A DNA stretch of 32,296 nucleotides. Source: an uncultured cyanobacterium. Its GTDB lineage: Bacteria; Cyanobacteriota; Vampirovibrionia; Gastranaerophilales; Gastranaerophilaceae. Positions 13,335 to 22,315 of the stretch are shown piece after piece; positions within the stretch are counted from its first letter, which is position 1; each line of letters starts with the position of its first letter. Below the pieces are notes generated by a model. That model was not told the origin of the DNA. It ran no database searches and saw only the letters and a program-made list of their open reading frames with translations. The stretch lies in assembly GCA_946545285.1 (NCBI GenBank), contig CAMNNA010000005.1:1-32296 (forward strand), given 5' to 3'. The translations under genes were made by a program, and so were the position numbers.

Positions 13335-14636
13335 TTACATTTTCTTTTCTTTGGAAATGGAATCTACCCGTTCTTTTATGGCTCCAATCGGCTCGTAATA
13401 AGGGGTTACCGTCATTATTTTTGCAGCAACATCAGGGTGATGATAAATGAATTTTAATTCACTTGTTGTTAAAGGTTTTTGAGTGTGTACGTTAGCGTAA
13501 CGAACAAGTTCTAATATGTTTCTTGCTTCATGTTCGTCTTTAAATTCAATTTCTAAATTGTTATAAACATTTCTGAAACCCTTAATTCCACCGTATTCAC
13601 CTGTAGTGATCATTCGTCCTGTTTCAATAATTTCCGGTTCTCCTCGTCCTAATTCTTCAAAATCGTAAAGCTCATAATTTCTGCGATCTTTTAATGCACC
13701 GTCTGCGTGAATCCCGGATTCATGAGCAAATGCGTTATCACCAACTGCCGGCTGATTTATTGGTATCGGAACTCCGAATGCATAAGAAGTATATTTGGCA
13801 AGTTCCCACGCACGATCTAATTTTATGTTTTCATCTATTGAATATTTTCCTTTGAATCCGGCAGATTTTAAACATGCCAAAAGACATGAAACCAAATCCG
13901 CATTCCCTGCTCGTTCTCCCATTCCGTTGATTGCTGTATTTATATATGCATCGACACCGTTATCTATAGCGGCTCTTGCTCCCATCACAGAACATGCAAC
14001 AGCCATTCCTAAGTCATTATGAAAATGCAATTCAATTGCCATTTGGGTTTCTTTTGCAATTTGAGAAATTCGTGAATATGTTGTCTGCGGATCTTCAAAG
14101 CCTAAGGTGTCACAATATCTGAATCTTTTTGCGCCGGAAGATTTTGCTTCTTTTGCGTATTTTATCAAATAATTTAAATCACTTCTTGACGCGTCTTCAG
14201 CGTTAACCCCAACAATTTCCGCACCTTTATCAACTGCGCATTCTACTGCTTCTTTTGTCATTTTTATAATATCATCCGGAGTTTTTTTACCTAAATATTT
14301 TCCGTTTATCATTTGCTCTGATGTTGATTGTGAGAGATTTACGTATTTTAAATTTGGAACATTTTTAAAGGATAATTCAACATCTTCTGATATTCCTCTC
14401 ATCCAGCCCGATAATTTCGTTGTAGAAATTGTCCCGCGTCTTACAAGCTCTAAATTCCCGTTTAAATAATTTATTTCGTGTTTTGTTGTAGGGAATCCAA
14501 ATTCGGATTGAGTTATCCCCATTTTATCAAGCATTAGATTAATTATTGTTTTTTGCAGTTTTGCCAAACCCAGTCTTGATGTTTGAACCCCATCGCGATT
14601 TGTAACATCAACAAAATATATTTTATTGTCAGTCAT
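13335..14636 (-). CDS. Homocitrate synthase-like / 2-isopropylmalate synthase-family DRE-TIM metallolyase
   Basis: 433 aa; condenses an acyl-CoA (normally acetyl-CoA) with a 2-oxo acid. The DRE-TIM barrel shows 'FVDVTNRDGVQTSRLGLAK' (the usual DxTLRDGEQ becomes DVTNRDGVQ), 'ELHFHNDLGMAVA' with the two metal-binding histidines, 'GMGERAGNADL', and after the barrel 'DNAFAHESGIHADGALKDRRNYELYDFE'. It is shorter than LeuA (about 500 aa) and lacks a full regulatory dimer domain, but longer than NifV. The divergent first motif leaves three options: homocitrate synthase, Re-type citrate synthase, or an isopropylmalate synthase paralogue; I cannot choose. No pathway genes adjoin. The start has AAGGGG upstream and an extended -10 promoter. 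Confidence 0.8.
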   Translation of the reverse strand: MTDNKIYFVDVTNRDGVQTSRLGLAKLQKTIINLMLDKMGITQSEFGFPTTKHEINYLNGNLELVRRGTISTTKLSGWMRGISEDVELSFKNVPNLKYVNLSQSTSEQMINGKYLGKKTPDDIIKMTKEAVECAVDKGAEIVGVNAEDASRSDLNYLIKYAKEAKSSGAKRFRYCDTLGFEDPQTTYSRISQIAKETQMAIELHFHNDLGMAVACSVMGARAAIDNGVDAYINTAINGMGERAGNADLVSCLLACLKSAGFKGKYSIDENIKLDRAWELAKYTSYAFGVPIPINQPAVGDNAFAHESGIHADGALKDRRNYELYDFEELGRGEPEIIETGRMITTGEYGGIKGFRNVYNNLEIEFKDEHEARNILELVRYANVHTQKPLTTSELKFIYHHPDVAAKIMTVTPYYEPIGAIKERVDSISKEKKM

Positions 14637-14659
14637 TTATATCCCCTTTCACAATAATA

Positions 14660-14688
14660 ATTGTACCATAAATAATTATCTTAACGAA
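14660..14688 (-). promoter_or_regulatory. Promoter of the homocitrate-synthase-like gene
   Basis: Minus strand weak -35 TTCGTT (14683-14688), 17-bp spacer ending TGG, -10 TACAAT (14660-14665), an extended -10 type; leader of about 17-20 nt. Confidence 0.55.
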
Positions 14689-14706
14689 TACCATTTGTAA
14701 AACAAC

Positions 14707-14735
14707 TTGCTTTTTAGCTTAAAATAGAATATTAT
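14707..14735 (+). promoter_or_regulatory. Promoter of the cytoplasmic TPR gene
   Basis: -35 TTGCTT (14707-14712), 17-bp spacer, -10 TATTAT (14730-14735); the start near 14742 leaves a leader of about 19 nt containing AGAAGG. Confidence 0.55.
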
Positions 14736-14760
14736 TGATTTTAGAAGGCTGTTTTTAAAT

Positions 14761-16356
14761 ATGAAAAATACTGTAAAGTCACTTGATAAAAAAATTCAAA
14801 AAGAAATTAGAACCGGCAATGTTAAATCAGCAATTGAAATTTGTAAAAATACATTGCAAAAAGACCCGACAAATGCTGATTTGCACTTAAGACTGGGAGA
14901 TTTATATATGCAATGGCATTTAGATATTTATTCTTCCTGCCAGTATGTTGATGAAGCAATAACCGAGTATCAAATTGCACTTGAATCTTATATTGATTCT
15001 GCTCTTATATACTATAAAATAGGCAAAGCTCAGTTTTATAAAGGAGATTTGGATAAAGCAATAAATTATCTTGAAACTGCTGTCAAAAAAGATGAAAAGT
15101 TTTCAAAGGCTTACTATTTGCTTGCTCAAACTTATGTAAAAAAAGCACGATTCATTGATGCTGAAATTAATGCAAAAAAAGCAATAAAATATGATCCTTT
15201 AAGAAGTTCGAGTTCTCATTATCTTTTGCATGATATTTATTCGGTGTCATCTTTTAGGGTGTTTAAAAACAAAATAAAATCTTCTATGGAATTATTATTG
15301 TCTTTTATAACAATGCCGTTTGATTCTGAAGCAATTAAAAACGTAAAAAGGCATTTCACATATATAAAGTTTTTACCTGATTTTTTGAAAGGATATATTC
15401 AACTTCAAACAAGCGGACTTGAAAAAGCTGTAGAAACTTATTCTAATGCTATTGATAAAGCACCGGGTTTTGTTCCGTTGTATTGCCTGCTTGGTGATAT
15501 TTATTCTGCTTTAGGTCAGTATGAAGATGCCATAACAGAATATAAAATGGCTATATGGCTTGATTGTTTAAATATTCCTGCTTACAGGCACCTTTGTAAA
15601 GCTTACGAAGATATGGGCGATTATGACAATGCCGTTGAAACTTATAACAAACTTATTCAAATAATGCCCGATATGCCGGAATTTCACGCTAATTTGGCTA
15701 ATATTTTGTACGTAAAAGGAGATGTTGACGGTGCAGTTTCTCATTTTCAAACTGCGGTAACTCTAAATCCCAATAAACAGTGGACAAGCGTAATTAATCA
15801 GACATTAGGATTTGTTTTTCAAGAAGGAAAAGAAGATATTAATGCGGCGATTACATCTTATCAAAGCGCGTATCTTTTAACTCCGGAAGATATTGATATT
15901 TATGTAAATTTAGGCAGTGCTTTTTATGATAAGGAAGACTATGAAAATGCTCTGACTGTTTACAGAAATGCACTTGATCTTGATCCGCAAAATGCAAAAA
16001 TACACTGCAACTTAGGTTTTTTATATTGGGGTAAGGGTGATTTGGATGAAGCTATGAGAGAATATAAATATGCAATTGAATACGATAATTCGTACTCAAT
16101 TGCTTATAATAATTTGGGTGTAATTTATCTTGATGATTTAGGAAGAGTTCAAGAAGCAATTGAAATGTTTGAAAAAGCTGTTGAATGTAACCCGAATTAT
16201 GCGCTCGCCCATTTTAATCTGGCAAGATCAATCGCGTTAACTGGAGATAAAATTCAAGCGGCAAAACTTTATCAGGTTTCGCAAGATGTGAATAATATTA
16301 CTCACGAAATTGACCCTCAAGATATTGCTGATAAAATTAACGGACTTTTTGATTAG
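14761..16356 (+). CDS. Cytoplasmic TPR-repeat protein, function unknown
   Basis: 531 aa with no signal peptide or membrane segment. Tetratricopeptide repeats run over most of its length, in two blocks. The first (about 18-150) includes 'ALIYYKIGKAQFYKGDLDKAI' and 'SKAYYLLAQTYVKKARFIDAE'. A less regular region around 160-210 contains 'FRVFKNKIKSSMELLLSFI'. The second block (about 220-510) includes 'IPAYRHLCKAYEDMGDYDNAV' and 'AKIHCNLGFLYWGKGDLDEAM'. It probably acts as a protein-binding scaffold; no partner is evident. AGAAGG lies rather far (about 14 nt) before the ATG. It converges with the thioesterase gene, and the two stop codons share two bases. Confidence 0.85.
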   Translation: MKNTVKSLDKKIQKEIRTGNVKSAIEICKNTLQKDPTNADLHLRLGDLYMQWHLDIYSSCQYVDEAITEYQIALESYIDSALIYYKIGKAQFYKGDLDKAINYLETAVKKDEKFSKAYYLLAQTYVKKARFIDAEINAKKAIKYDPLRSSSSHYLLHDIYSVSSFRVFKNKIKSSMELLLSFITMPFDSEAIKNVKRHFTYIKFLPDFLKGYIQLQTSGLEKAVETYSNAIDKAPGFVPLYCLLGDIYSALGQYEDAITEYKMAIWLDCLNIPAYRHLCKAYEDMGDYDNAVETYNKLIQIMPDMPEFHANLANILYVKGDVDGAVSHFQTAVTLNPNKQWTSVINQTLGFVFQEGKEDINAAITSYQSAYLLTPEDIDIYVNLGSAFYDKEDYENALTVYRNALDLDPQNAKIHCNLGFLYWGKGDLDEAMREYKYAIEYDNSYSIAYNNLGVIYLDDLGRVQEAIEMFEKAVECNPNYALAHFNLARSIALTGDKIQAAKLYQVSQDVNNITHEIDPQDIADKINGLFD

Positions 16357-17108
16357 TCAAATTCAGCTCTGATTAAACAAACTTCTTCTCCGGTCTGTGC
16401 TAATTTTATCATATGATTAGAAGTATTGTTTTCTTTTTCAAACGATAAACATGATATTATATCCTGTCCGTATCGAACTTCGTGTTTAAAATAAATATCT
16501 ATATTTTTTAATTTATGTTTTTTCCTAAAATCGTAATCTAATGTTTCCAATGCCCAAGTTATATAAACAACATTGTTAACGTGTCCGTTCATATCTAAAT
16601 CATCATATCTTACATGAAATATTTTTTCACTGTCCCAAGTTGTAAGAGTTTTTAATTTTCTTAATTGAAGATCATCTTCTCTTTTTTGAAATTTAATTAT
16701 TTCAGGAAATTTTTGTTCAATATTAACCAGCGATTTTGTTTTCAAATCCACCATAAGCCAAGAAGTTGTTGCGCGCAAAAGCCTTTCGCCATCACAAGTG
16801 CGTACTTCAAAATCACGATAGGCTGTTTGGCGCATAGTTCCCCTATTTTCGGTTTTTATAGTAATTTCTTCCAAATTAATCGGATATTTGTCAAATTCAA
16901 TCCTGTATCTGACTAAAAACCACCCTAGACCCTCATTGTTTAATTCAACATTCCCAAAAGGTGTATTTTTAATATTTCTTGATGCTGTTTCCTGCATTAA
17001 ATCCAATAAATATGCCGGTTTAATTGCATAGTCGGGATCTTTTCCAAGCATTGTCAGCGGAAATGTTTTTTCTAATGTATAAAAACCGTTTTGAATATCT
17101 GTAGTCAT
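16353..17108 (-). CDS. Acyl-ACP thioesterase (double hot-dog, Fat-type)
   Basis: 251 aa. Hydrolyses acyl-acyl-carrier-protein to free fatty acid. Two hot-dog repeats: the first carries 'IKPAYLLDLMQETASR' and 'GLGWFLVRYRIEFDKYP', then 'RQTAYRDFEVRTCDGERLLRATTSWLMVD'. The second carries 'VRYDDLDMNGHVNNVVYITWALE', matching the catalytic N-x-H-V-N-N segment of plant and bacterial Fat enzymes. I take the start at MTTDIQ (17108), which has GAGGT at good spacing. The longer frame to 17183 would run into the end of the cotransporter gene. It lies 16 nt after the Na/Pi cotransporter stop on the same strand and is probably co-transcribed, although no shared function is apparent. Confidence 0.88.
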   Translation of the reverse strand: MTTDIQNGFYTLEKTFPLTMLGKDPDYAIKPAYLLDLMQETASRNIKNTPFGNVELNNEGLGWFLVRYRIEFDKYPINLEEITIKTENRGTMRQTAYRDFEVRTCDGERLLRATTSWLMVDLKTKSLVNIEQKFPEIIKFQKREDDLQLRKLKTLTTWDSEKIFHVRYDDLDMNGHVNNVVYITWALETLDYDFRKKHKLKNIDIYFKHEVRYGQDIISCLSFEKENNTSNHMIKLAQTGEEVCLIRAEFD

Positions 17109-17124
17109 GTTATTTACCTCATTT

Positions 17125-18888
17125 TTATGAAGAAAGCAGCTCAAGTGAATATTTCTGTTTAAATTCGTCCAATTGATTTGCAAAAGGAGTAATATCTTTA
17201 TCTTTTAATTTGTTTTTCAATTCGTGGCGAGCAATTTTATTATTATTTAATGACTGTATCATGTTTGTAGAAATGTTAGAACAATGATCAGAAATCCTTT
17301 CCAAATCATTTAAAACTTCTGCGTAGGCAAAATTTCTTCTTATATGTACTTTTTCTTGTTTAACACGTTTAATATGATTTTTCTTTGCCACATACGCAAT
17401 ATCATCCACCACCTGTTCAAAAGGTTCTATTTCGTAGGCTCTGCTAATATCGTTATAAATAAATGCCTGAACAGTCAAATCAAAAACTTCTTTTACCGCA
17501 TTAACAACTTTTTTTAATTCTTCGACAGTGTCAGGTGCTAAATCCCATTCTTTTTTATGCATTTTATCCGCAATTTGTAAAATATGCATTGAATGGTCTG
17601 CAATTTTTTCAAAATCCGAAATTGATAATATCAATTGGGAAATTTTATTTGAATCTTCTTCTGTCAAATCACGTCCGGAGAGTTTTTGTAAAAATGTTTC
17701 CAAAACATCTTGGTATTTATCTATTTTAGCTTCGTGTTTTGTAATAACTTCAGAAACTTTCGGATTATAATGTTTTAGCATTCTAACTGACATAACCAAG
17801 CTTTCTCTTGTCAATTTTGCCATTGTTGCGGTTGTTTTATAGCACTGTGCAATTGCAATAGAAGGTGTGACTAATAAACGTTCATCTAAAATTACTTCTT
17901 TTTCATCAGCTCTTTCTTTTACCACAATATACGAAATTTTTTCTAATAATTTTCTTGCAGGGAATAAACAAACTGCAGCTAAAATACTAAAAATTGTATG
18001 CACAACCGCAATTCCAAAAGGATTTGCACTTTGATCAAGCGCGGATCCAAAAATATTGGCACAAATCCACAATGCTATAAAAAATATCCCAGCACCCAAA
18101 ACGTTAAATGTTACATGCACTGCCGCTACTCTTTTGGCATTTGTATTAACACCGATACTTGATAATACTGCAGTTATACAAGTTCCTATATGCTGTCCTG
18201 CAATAATCGGCGCGGCAACAGCATATGAGATACTGCCTGTTAAAGATAATGCTTGAAGCATACCAACAGATGCCGCCGAACTTTGGATAATCATAGTAAT
18301 TATAAGTCCGACCATTAAACCTAAAAACGGATTTTTAAATAATGTTAGTATATTTGAAAAATTAGGATCATTTGCCAAAGGCGCCATTGAAGATGACATT
18401 AACCCCATTCCAAACATCAAAATTGAAAACCCGATCAAAAATGTCCCGATAGGTTTTCTTTTTGAAAATTTACTGCGTGATGTCATAAGCATTATTACAC
18501 CGGCTAAGGCTAATAATGGAGAGAAAGATTCAGGTTTAAGCATTCTTAAAAAGAAATTTGTACTCTGTATTCCGGATAAACTCAAAATCCATGATGTTAC
18601 GGTTGTTCCTACATTTGAGCCGATAATAATTGCAACGGTTTGCGACAGCTTCATAATTCCTGAGTTTACAAATCCTACAAGCATAACTGTAACAGCAGAA
18701 GAACTTTGAACTGCAACAGTCATGGCCGTTCCTACCAAAAAGCCTTTTATAGGGTTAGAAGTCAACTGTTCCAAAAGTTTCTCCATTTTTCCTCCGGCAA
18801 TTTGTTCCAAACCGCCTGACATTACTGTCATTCCATATAGGAAAAATGCTAATCCTCCGCATAATGTAAATATAGAAAATATATCCAT
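17125..18888 (-). CDS. Na+/phosphate cotransporter family protein with C-terminal PhoU-like domain
   Basis: 587 aa inner-membrane protein of the NptA/YjbB type. The membrane half (about 1-320) has two inverted Na_Pi_cotrans repeats, each with the QSSSA-type signature: 'VAVQSSSAVTVMLVGFVNSG' with 'GSNVGTTVTSW', and 'IIQSSAASVGMLQAL' with 'GQHIGTCITAVLSS'. The C-terminal half (about 350-560) is helical and PhoU-like ('DLTEEDSNKISQLILSISDFEKIADHSMHI' and 'DLERISDHCSNISTNMI'), as in many bacterial members; it may sense or regulate flux. AAGGCGG precedes the ATG. Promoter at 18919-18947. The acyl-ACP thioesterase follows after 16 nt. Confidence 0.92.
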   Translation of the reverse strand: MDIFSIFTLCGGLAFFLYGMTVMSGGLEQIAGGKMEKLLEQLTSNPIKGFLVGTAMTVAVQSSSAVTVMLVGFVNSGIMKLSQTVAIIIGSNVGTTVTSWILSLSGIQSTNFFLRMLKPESFSPLLALAGVIMLMTSRSKFSKRKPIGTFLIGFSILMFGMGLMSSSMAPLANDPNFSNILTLFKNPFLGLMVGLIITMIIQSSAASVGMLQALSLTGSISYAVAAPIIAGQHIGTCITAVLSSIGVNTNAKRVAAVHVTFNVLGAGIFFIALWICANIFGSALDQSANPFGIAVVHTIFSILAAVCLFPARKLLEKISYIVVKERADEKEVILDERLLVTPSIAIAQCYKTTATMAKLTRESLVMSVRMLKHYNPKVSEVITKHEAKIDKYQDVLETFLQKLSGRDLTEEDSNKISQLILSISDFEKIADHSMHILQIADKMHKKEWDLAPDTVEELKKVVNAVKEVFDLTVQAFIYNDISRAYEIEPFEQVVDDIAYVAKKNHIKRVKQEKVHIRRNFAYAEVLNDLERISDHCSNISTNMIQSLNNNKIARHELKNKLKDKDITPFANQLDEFKQKYSLELLSS

Positions 18889-18918
18889 ACAACCGCCTTT
18901 TGAAATCTATTCAATTTT

Positions 18919-18947
18919 ATTATATATGAAAAATTTTTTATAGTAAA
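18919..18947 (-). promoter_or_regulatory. Promoter of the Na/Pi cotransporter - thioesterase unit
   Basis: Minus strand -35 TTTACT (18942-18947), 17-bp spacer, -10 TATAAT (18919-18924). Confidence 0.6.
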
Positions 18948-18956
18948 TTTTTGTCA

Positions 18957-18962
18957 TATAAT
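18957..18962 (+). promoter_or_regulatory. -10 element directly upstream of the SpoIID-like GTG start
   Basis: Perfect TATAAT ending 7 nt before the GTG start codon. Transcription would begin at or next to the start codon, consistent with the absence of any Shine-Dalgarno. The -35 is poor. Confidence 0.6.
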
Positions 18963-18969
18963 TAATTTT

Positions 18970-20682
18970 GTGAAATTTAAAAATTTTATAATATTAATTT
19001 CTTTGGTATTAATTTTTGGTAGTTCTGCTATGGGGGCATATTACGGAAATATCCCGCAAAAAACTCTCCAAATCGCACGTGAAGCCTCTGCAGGAGGAGT
19101 AAATATAATTAATACTACTCAGTCTAAGACAGTTAGAGTCGCAATAGGCACAACAGGATTTTCATCTTATGTTTGGGAAAATGCATCAATTTATACTACA
19201 GGTAATTTTGATTTATACAATAAGAAAACTTTAATAGGGAATTATGATTCTCAAAAAGTTGTAAATATAAAAATGGTAGGTAAAATTTTTGTTTTAACTG
19301 ATGAAAATGATGATGTAATAGAAAAAGTTTCCGGCCCGATAAGATTTGTGAATAATGAAGGTTTTATAGGGATAAAAGGTTTAAAAAGAGCGGGAGTTGA
19401 TGCTCAATACAGAGGAGATATAGAGCTTGTTTGCCCATCTGAGGGGAAATTCCATATTATTAACTCAATTGATGTTGAAAGTTATTTAAAAGGTGTTGTT
19501 CCGAATGAAATGCCTGTAAGATTCGGATTGGAAGCCTTAAAGGCTCAAACAGTTGCGGCCAGAAATTATGTACTTTCGCCAAGAATAAAATCAAATCCTA
19601 ATTATGATGTTGTTGATTCTGTGGCAAGTCAGGTTTATTTTGGAGCAAATACTGAAAAAATGCTATCTAATCGCGCGGTTGATGAGACTTACGGTATAGT
19701 TGCACTGTATAATTGGGATTTAATTCTTGCGCTTTATTCTTCTACTGCCGGAGGTTATACAGAATCTTATTCAAATGCTTTTTCAGAACCATATACAAAA
19801 GTTTTTCCCGCTCAGTCAAAACCATATTTAATAGCTGTTCCTGATTATGAAGAATACGGATACCTAAATACGGATCAAGAGGCTGAAAGATATTTTAAAA
19901 GCAAACCAAAATCTTTTGATATTAATTCTCCTTATTACCGTTGGGAAAGAGAGTGGACAATAGATGAATTACAAACTGAGATTCAGAATCATATTGCGGC
20001 TCAAAGCGATGCCGGGTTCGTTCATCCTTGCGTGAATAAAGGGGAGATCATAGATAGGATTACAGATGTAAATGTTATATCAAGAGGCTTTTCAGGTAAA
20101 ATTATAAAACTTGAAATTAAAACTCAAACAAAAACTTATACCGTTGAAAAAGAACTTGTTATTCGCCGTTTATTTACAAATAAAGGGAAAGCATTACCAA
20201 GTGCTAATTTTGTTTTTAATAATGAATATGACGAAAACGGGAATTTATCAAAAATAAAAATTTACGGCTCCGGATTCGGTCATGGGGTTGGTTTAAGCCA
20301 GTATGGCGCCGGATTTATGGGATCAGAATTAAAAATGACATATGATAAAATTCTTAAACATTATTATAAAAATATAACTTTAGGTACTGTTCCTTTTATA
20401 TTGTCTTCTAATACCGCTCAAAATTATTACAGCCAAAATTTTTATACTGATGATAAAAAGGCTTATTTAGTGGTCGATAATAAGTATAAAGTCGATTATT
20501 TGGATTTAAAAATAAACGGTGTGGATGAAAAAATATGCTTAAATCCTGATCAAAGGCTTAATAAAATTGATTTATCAAAATATTTACAACGCGGATTGAA
20601 TGCGATAACATTTTATTATCCTATTAGTTTAGGGCAGGGAAAAGGATTAAGAATTTATATAGAAGTCGGTCAAGATGAGTGA
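18970..20682 (+). CDS. SpoIID/LytB-domain protein (putative peptidoglycan lytic transglycosylase)
   Basis: 570 aa, starting with GTG and no Shine-Dalgarno. A signal or anchor covers about 1-22 (FIILISLVLIFGSSAMGA). The SpoIID core shows 'INSIDVESYLKGVVPNEMPVRFGLEALKAQTVAARNYVLS', with the conserved glutamate of NEMP, 'ALYSSTAGGYTESYSNAF', and the closing 'YGSGFGHGVGLSQYGAGFMG'. It is larger than B. subtilis SpoIID because of an N-terminal beta region (about 45-150) and a C-terminal extension (about 475-570). In spore formers the protein cleaves glycan during engulfment; in non-spore-formers, as is likely here, it presumably remodels peptidoglycan at division. It overlaps murJ by 8 bp, so the two are translationally coupled cell-wall genes. 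Confidence 0.88.
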   Translation: MKFKNFIILISLVLIFGSSAMGAYYGNIPQKTLQIAREASAGGVNIINTTQSKTVRVAIGTTGFSSYVWENASIYTTGNFDLYNKKTLIGNYDSQKVVNIKMVGKIFVLTDENDDVIEKVSGPIRFVNNEGFIGIKGLKRAGVDAQYRGDIELVCPSEGKFHIINSIDVESYLKGVVPNEMPVRFGLEALKAQTVAARNYVLSPRIKSNPNYDVVDSVASQVYFGANTEKMLSNRAVDETYGIVALYNWDLILALYSSTAGGYTESYSNAFSEPYTKVFPAQSKPYLIAVPDYEEYGYLNTDQEAERYFKSKPKSFDINSPYYRWEREWTIDELQTEIQNHIAAQSDAGFVHPCVNKGEIIDRITDVNVISRGFSGKIIKLEIKTQTKTYTVEKELVIRRLFTNKGKALPSANFVFNNEYDENGNLSKIKIYGSGFGHGVGLSQYGAGFMGSELKMTYDKILKHYYKNITLGTVPFILSSNTAQNYYSQNFYTDDKKAYLVVDNKYKVDYLDLKINGVDEKICLNPDQRLNKIDLSKYLQRGLNAITFYYPISLGQGKGLRIYIEVGQDE

Positions 20683-22276
20683 AGATATAATTAACGAAAA
20701 TAAAACACCCGGACTTTTAAAAGCAGCATGGATAATTGCGGTAGTTACTATAGTCAGCAAATTAATAGGTTTTATCCGTGATATTGTTATTGCAAATTAT
20801 TATGGTGCGACTATGGTGTCTGATGCTTATTATTATGCATATCAAATTCCGTCGTTATCATTAATTTTGTTAGGCGGAGTCGGCGGACCTTTTCATAGTG
20901 CAACGGTGGCGGTTTTTTCAAAATTGATTCCGTCTTTAAAACAAAAACCATCACAAGATGTAAATAAACTTTATTCTACATTTATGACCGCGACTATATT
21001 ATTTTTCTTGATATTATCTGTAATATTATTTATTTTCCCCCGACAGATAATGAGTTTGATTATAAACGGCGGTTCGCAAGAACTCATAAACCTTGCATCA
21101 ATTCATTTGCAAATAATGATACCTTTGCTAGTAATAGGCGGTGTTGTCGGAATTTATTACGGAATACTGATTATTTATAATCAATTTATGCTCCCGAATT
21201 TATCGCCTATTATTATGAGTTTATCAATAATCGGTATAATTGTTGCTGTTAATGATGATTCGAAAGGCTTAGCGCTTGCCGCAGCGACTACAGTCGGGGC
21301 GATTTTGCAACTTGTTATTCAGTACCCAAATATACGAAAATTGGGGTATAAGCTGCGACCGAATTTTGAATTTGTTAATAATCCGCATTTTAGACAAATC
21401 GGAGAACTTTTATTTCCGGCGGTTTTGAGTTCAACTGTAGGTCAGATTCATATTTATGTTGATATGTTTTTTACATCTTCTATTTCGGAAGGTGCGTGGA
21501 CAGCAATTGGTTATGCTAATAGAGTTTTCCAATTCCCTGTCGGAGTTTTGGTAACAGCATTTTTGGTTCCGTTATTTCCTATTTTTGCAAGATTGGTTGG
21601 TGATAAGGATTTTGAAGGTATTAAAAATTATTTTAATAAAGGGGTCGGAGTTTTATTTTTCGGAGCAATCCCTATTATTATAGGAATTTTAGTTGTCGGA
21701 TACGATGCTGTAAGATTAATTTTTGAACACGGGGAATTTGATCAAACTGCGACATTTATGGTAACCGAGGCATTATGGTTTTTATCTGTTTCAATTTTGC
21801 CATATGTATTTAGAGATTCAATAACAAGAGTATTTTATTCATTTAATGACTCAGCTACACCGTTTGCGGTTGCGTTTTCATCTATTGTGTTGAAATTATT
21901 TTTAAACTGGATATTAATTTCAAAAATGGGATTCGGAATCGGCGGAATCACTTTGTCCACATCTGTTGTAACTCTATTTAATGCCGTTGTTTTAGGATAT
22001 TTTATAACAAGAAAAATGAAAATGGATTATAAAAGTTTATTTATAAATCTTTTTAAAATGGTTGTTGCAGGGGTTTTTGCCGGAGCGGTCTGTTTTGTTT
22101 TTGCACATGAATATGATTTAGTTGTCAACATTCCTAAAATCCCGTTTGAAATAATAAAAATTTGTCTATGTGCAATCATCTGTTTAGGGGTTTATATTCC
22201 GCTGAATTTGTTATTTAAAATGGAATATGCAGACGAATTATTTAGCCGATTGAGAGCAAAATTTATAAGAAAATAG
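20675..22276 (+). CDS. murJ: Lipid II flippase MurJ (MviN family)
   Basis: 533 aa polytopic inner-membrane protein that flips lipid II for peptidoglycan synthesis. The N-terminus 'AWIIAVVTIVSKLIGFIRDIVIANYYGATMVSDAYYYAYQIP' contains the conserved arginine and aspartate residues of TM1/2. It continues 'LILLGGVGGPFHSATVAVFSK', which resembles cyanobacterial MurJ (GPFHSA) more than the E. coli form; later blocks include 'QIGELLFPAVLSSTVGQIHIYVDMFF' and 'GVLVTAFLVPLFPIFARL'. About 14 membrane segments can be counted. The start ATG lies inside the end of the SpoIID-like gene (8-bp overlap) with AAGATG-type purines upstream. Confidence 0.93.
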   Translation: MSEDIINENKTPGLLKAAWIIAVVTIVSKLIGFIRDIVIANYYGATMVSDAYYYAYQIPSLSLILLGGVGGPFHSATVAVFSKLIPSLKQKPSQDVNKLYSTFMTATILFFLILSVILFIFPRQIMSLIINGGSQELINLASIHLQIMIPLLVIGGVVGIYYGILIIYNQFMLPNLSPIIMSLSIIGIIVAVNDDSKGLALAAATTVGAILQLVIQYPNIRKLGYKLRPNFEFVNNPHFRQIGELLFPAVLSSTVGQIHIYVDMFFTSSISEGAWTAIGYANRVFQFPVGVLVTAFLVPLFPIFARLVGDKDFEGIKNYFNKGVGVLFFGAIPIIIGILVVGYDAVRLIFEHGEFDQTATFMVTEALWFLSVSILPYVFRDSITRVFYSFNDSATPFAVAFSSIVLKLFLNWILISKMGFGIGGITLSTSVVTLFNAVVLGYFITRKMKMDYKSLFINLFKMVVAGVFAGAVCFVFAHEYDLVVNIPKIPFEIIKICLCAIICLGVYIPLNLLFKMEYADELFSRLRAKFIRK

Positions 22277-22315
22277 TGCAATTAAAAAATAAACAGTTTA
22301 TTTTAGAGTTTAAAT

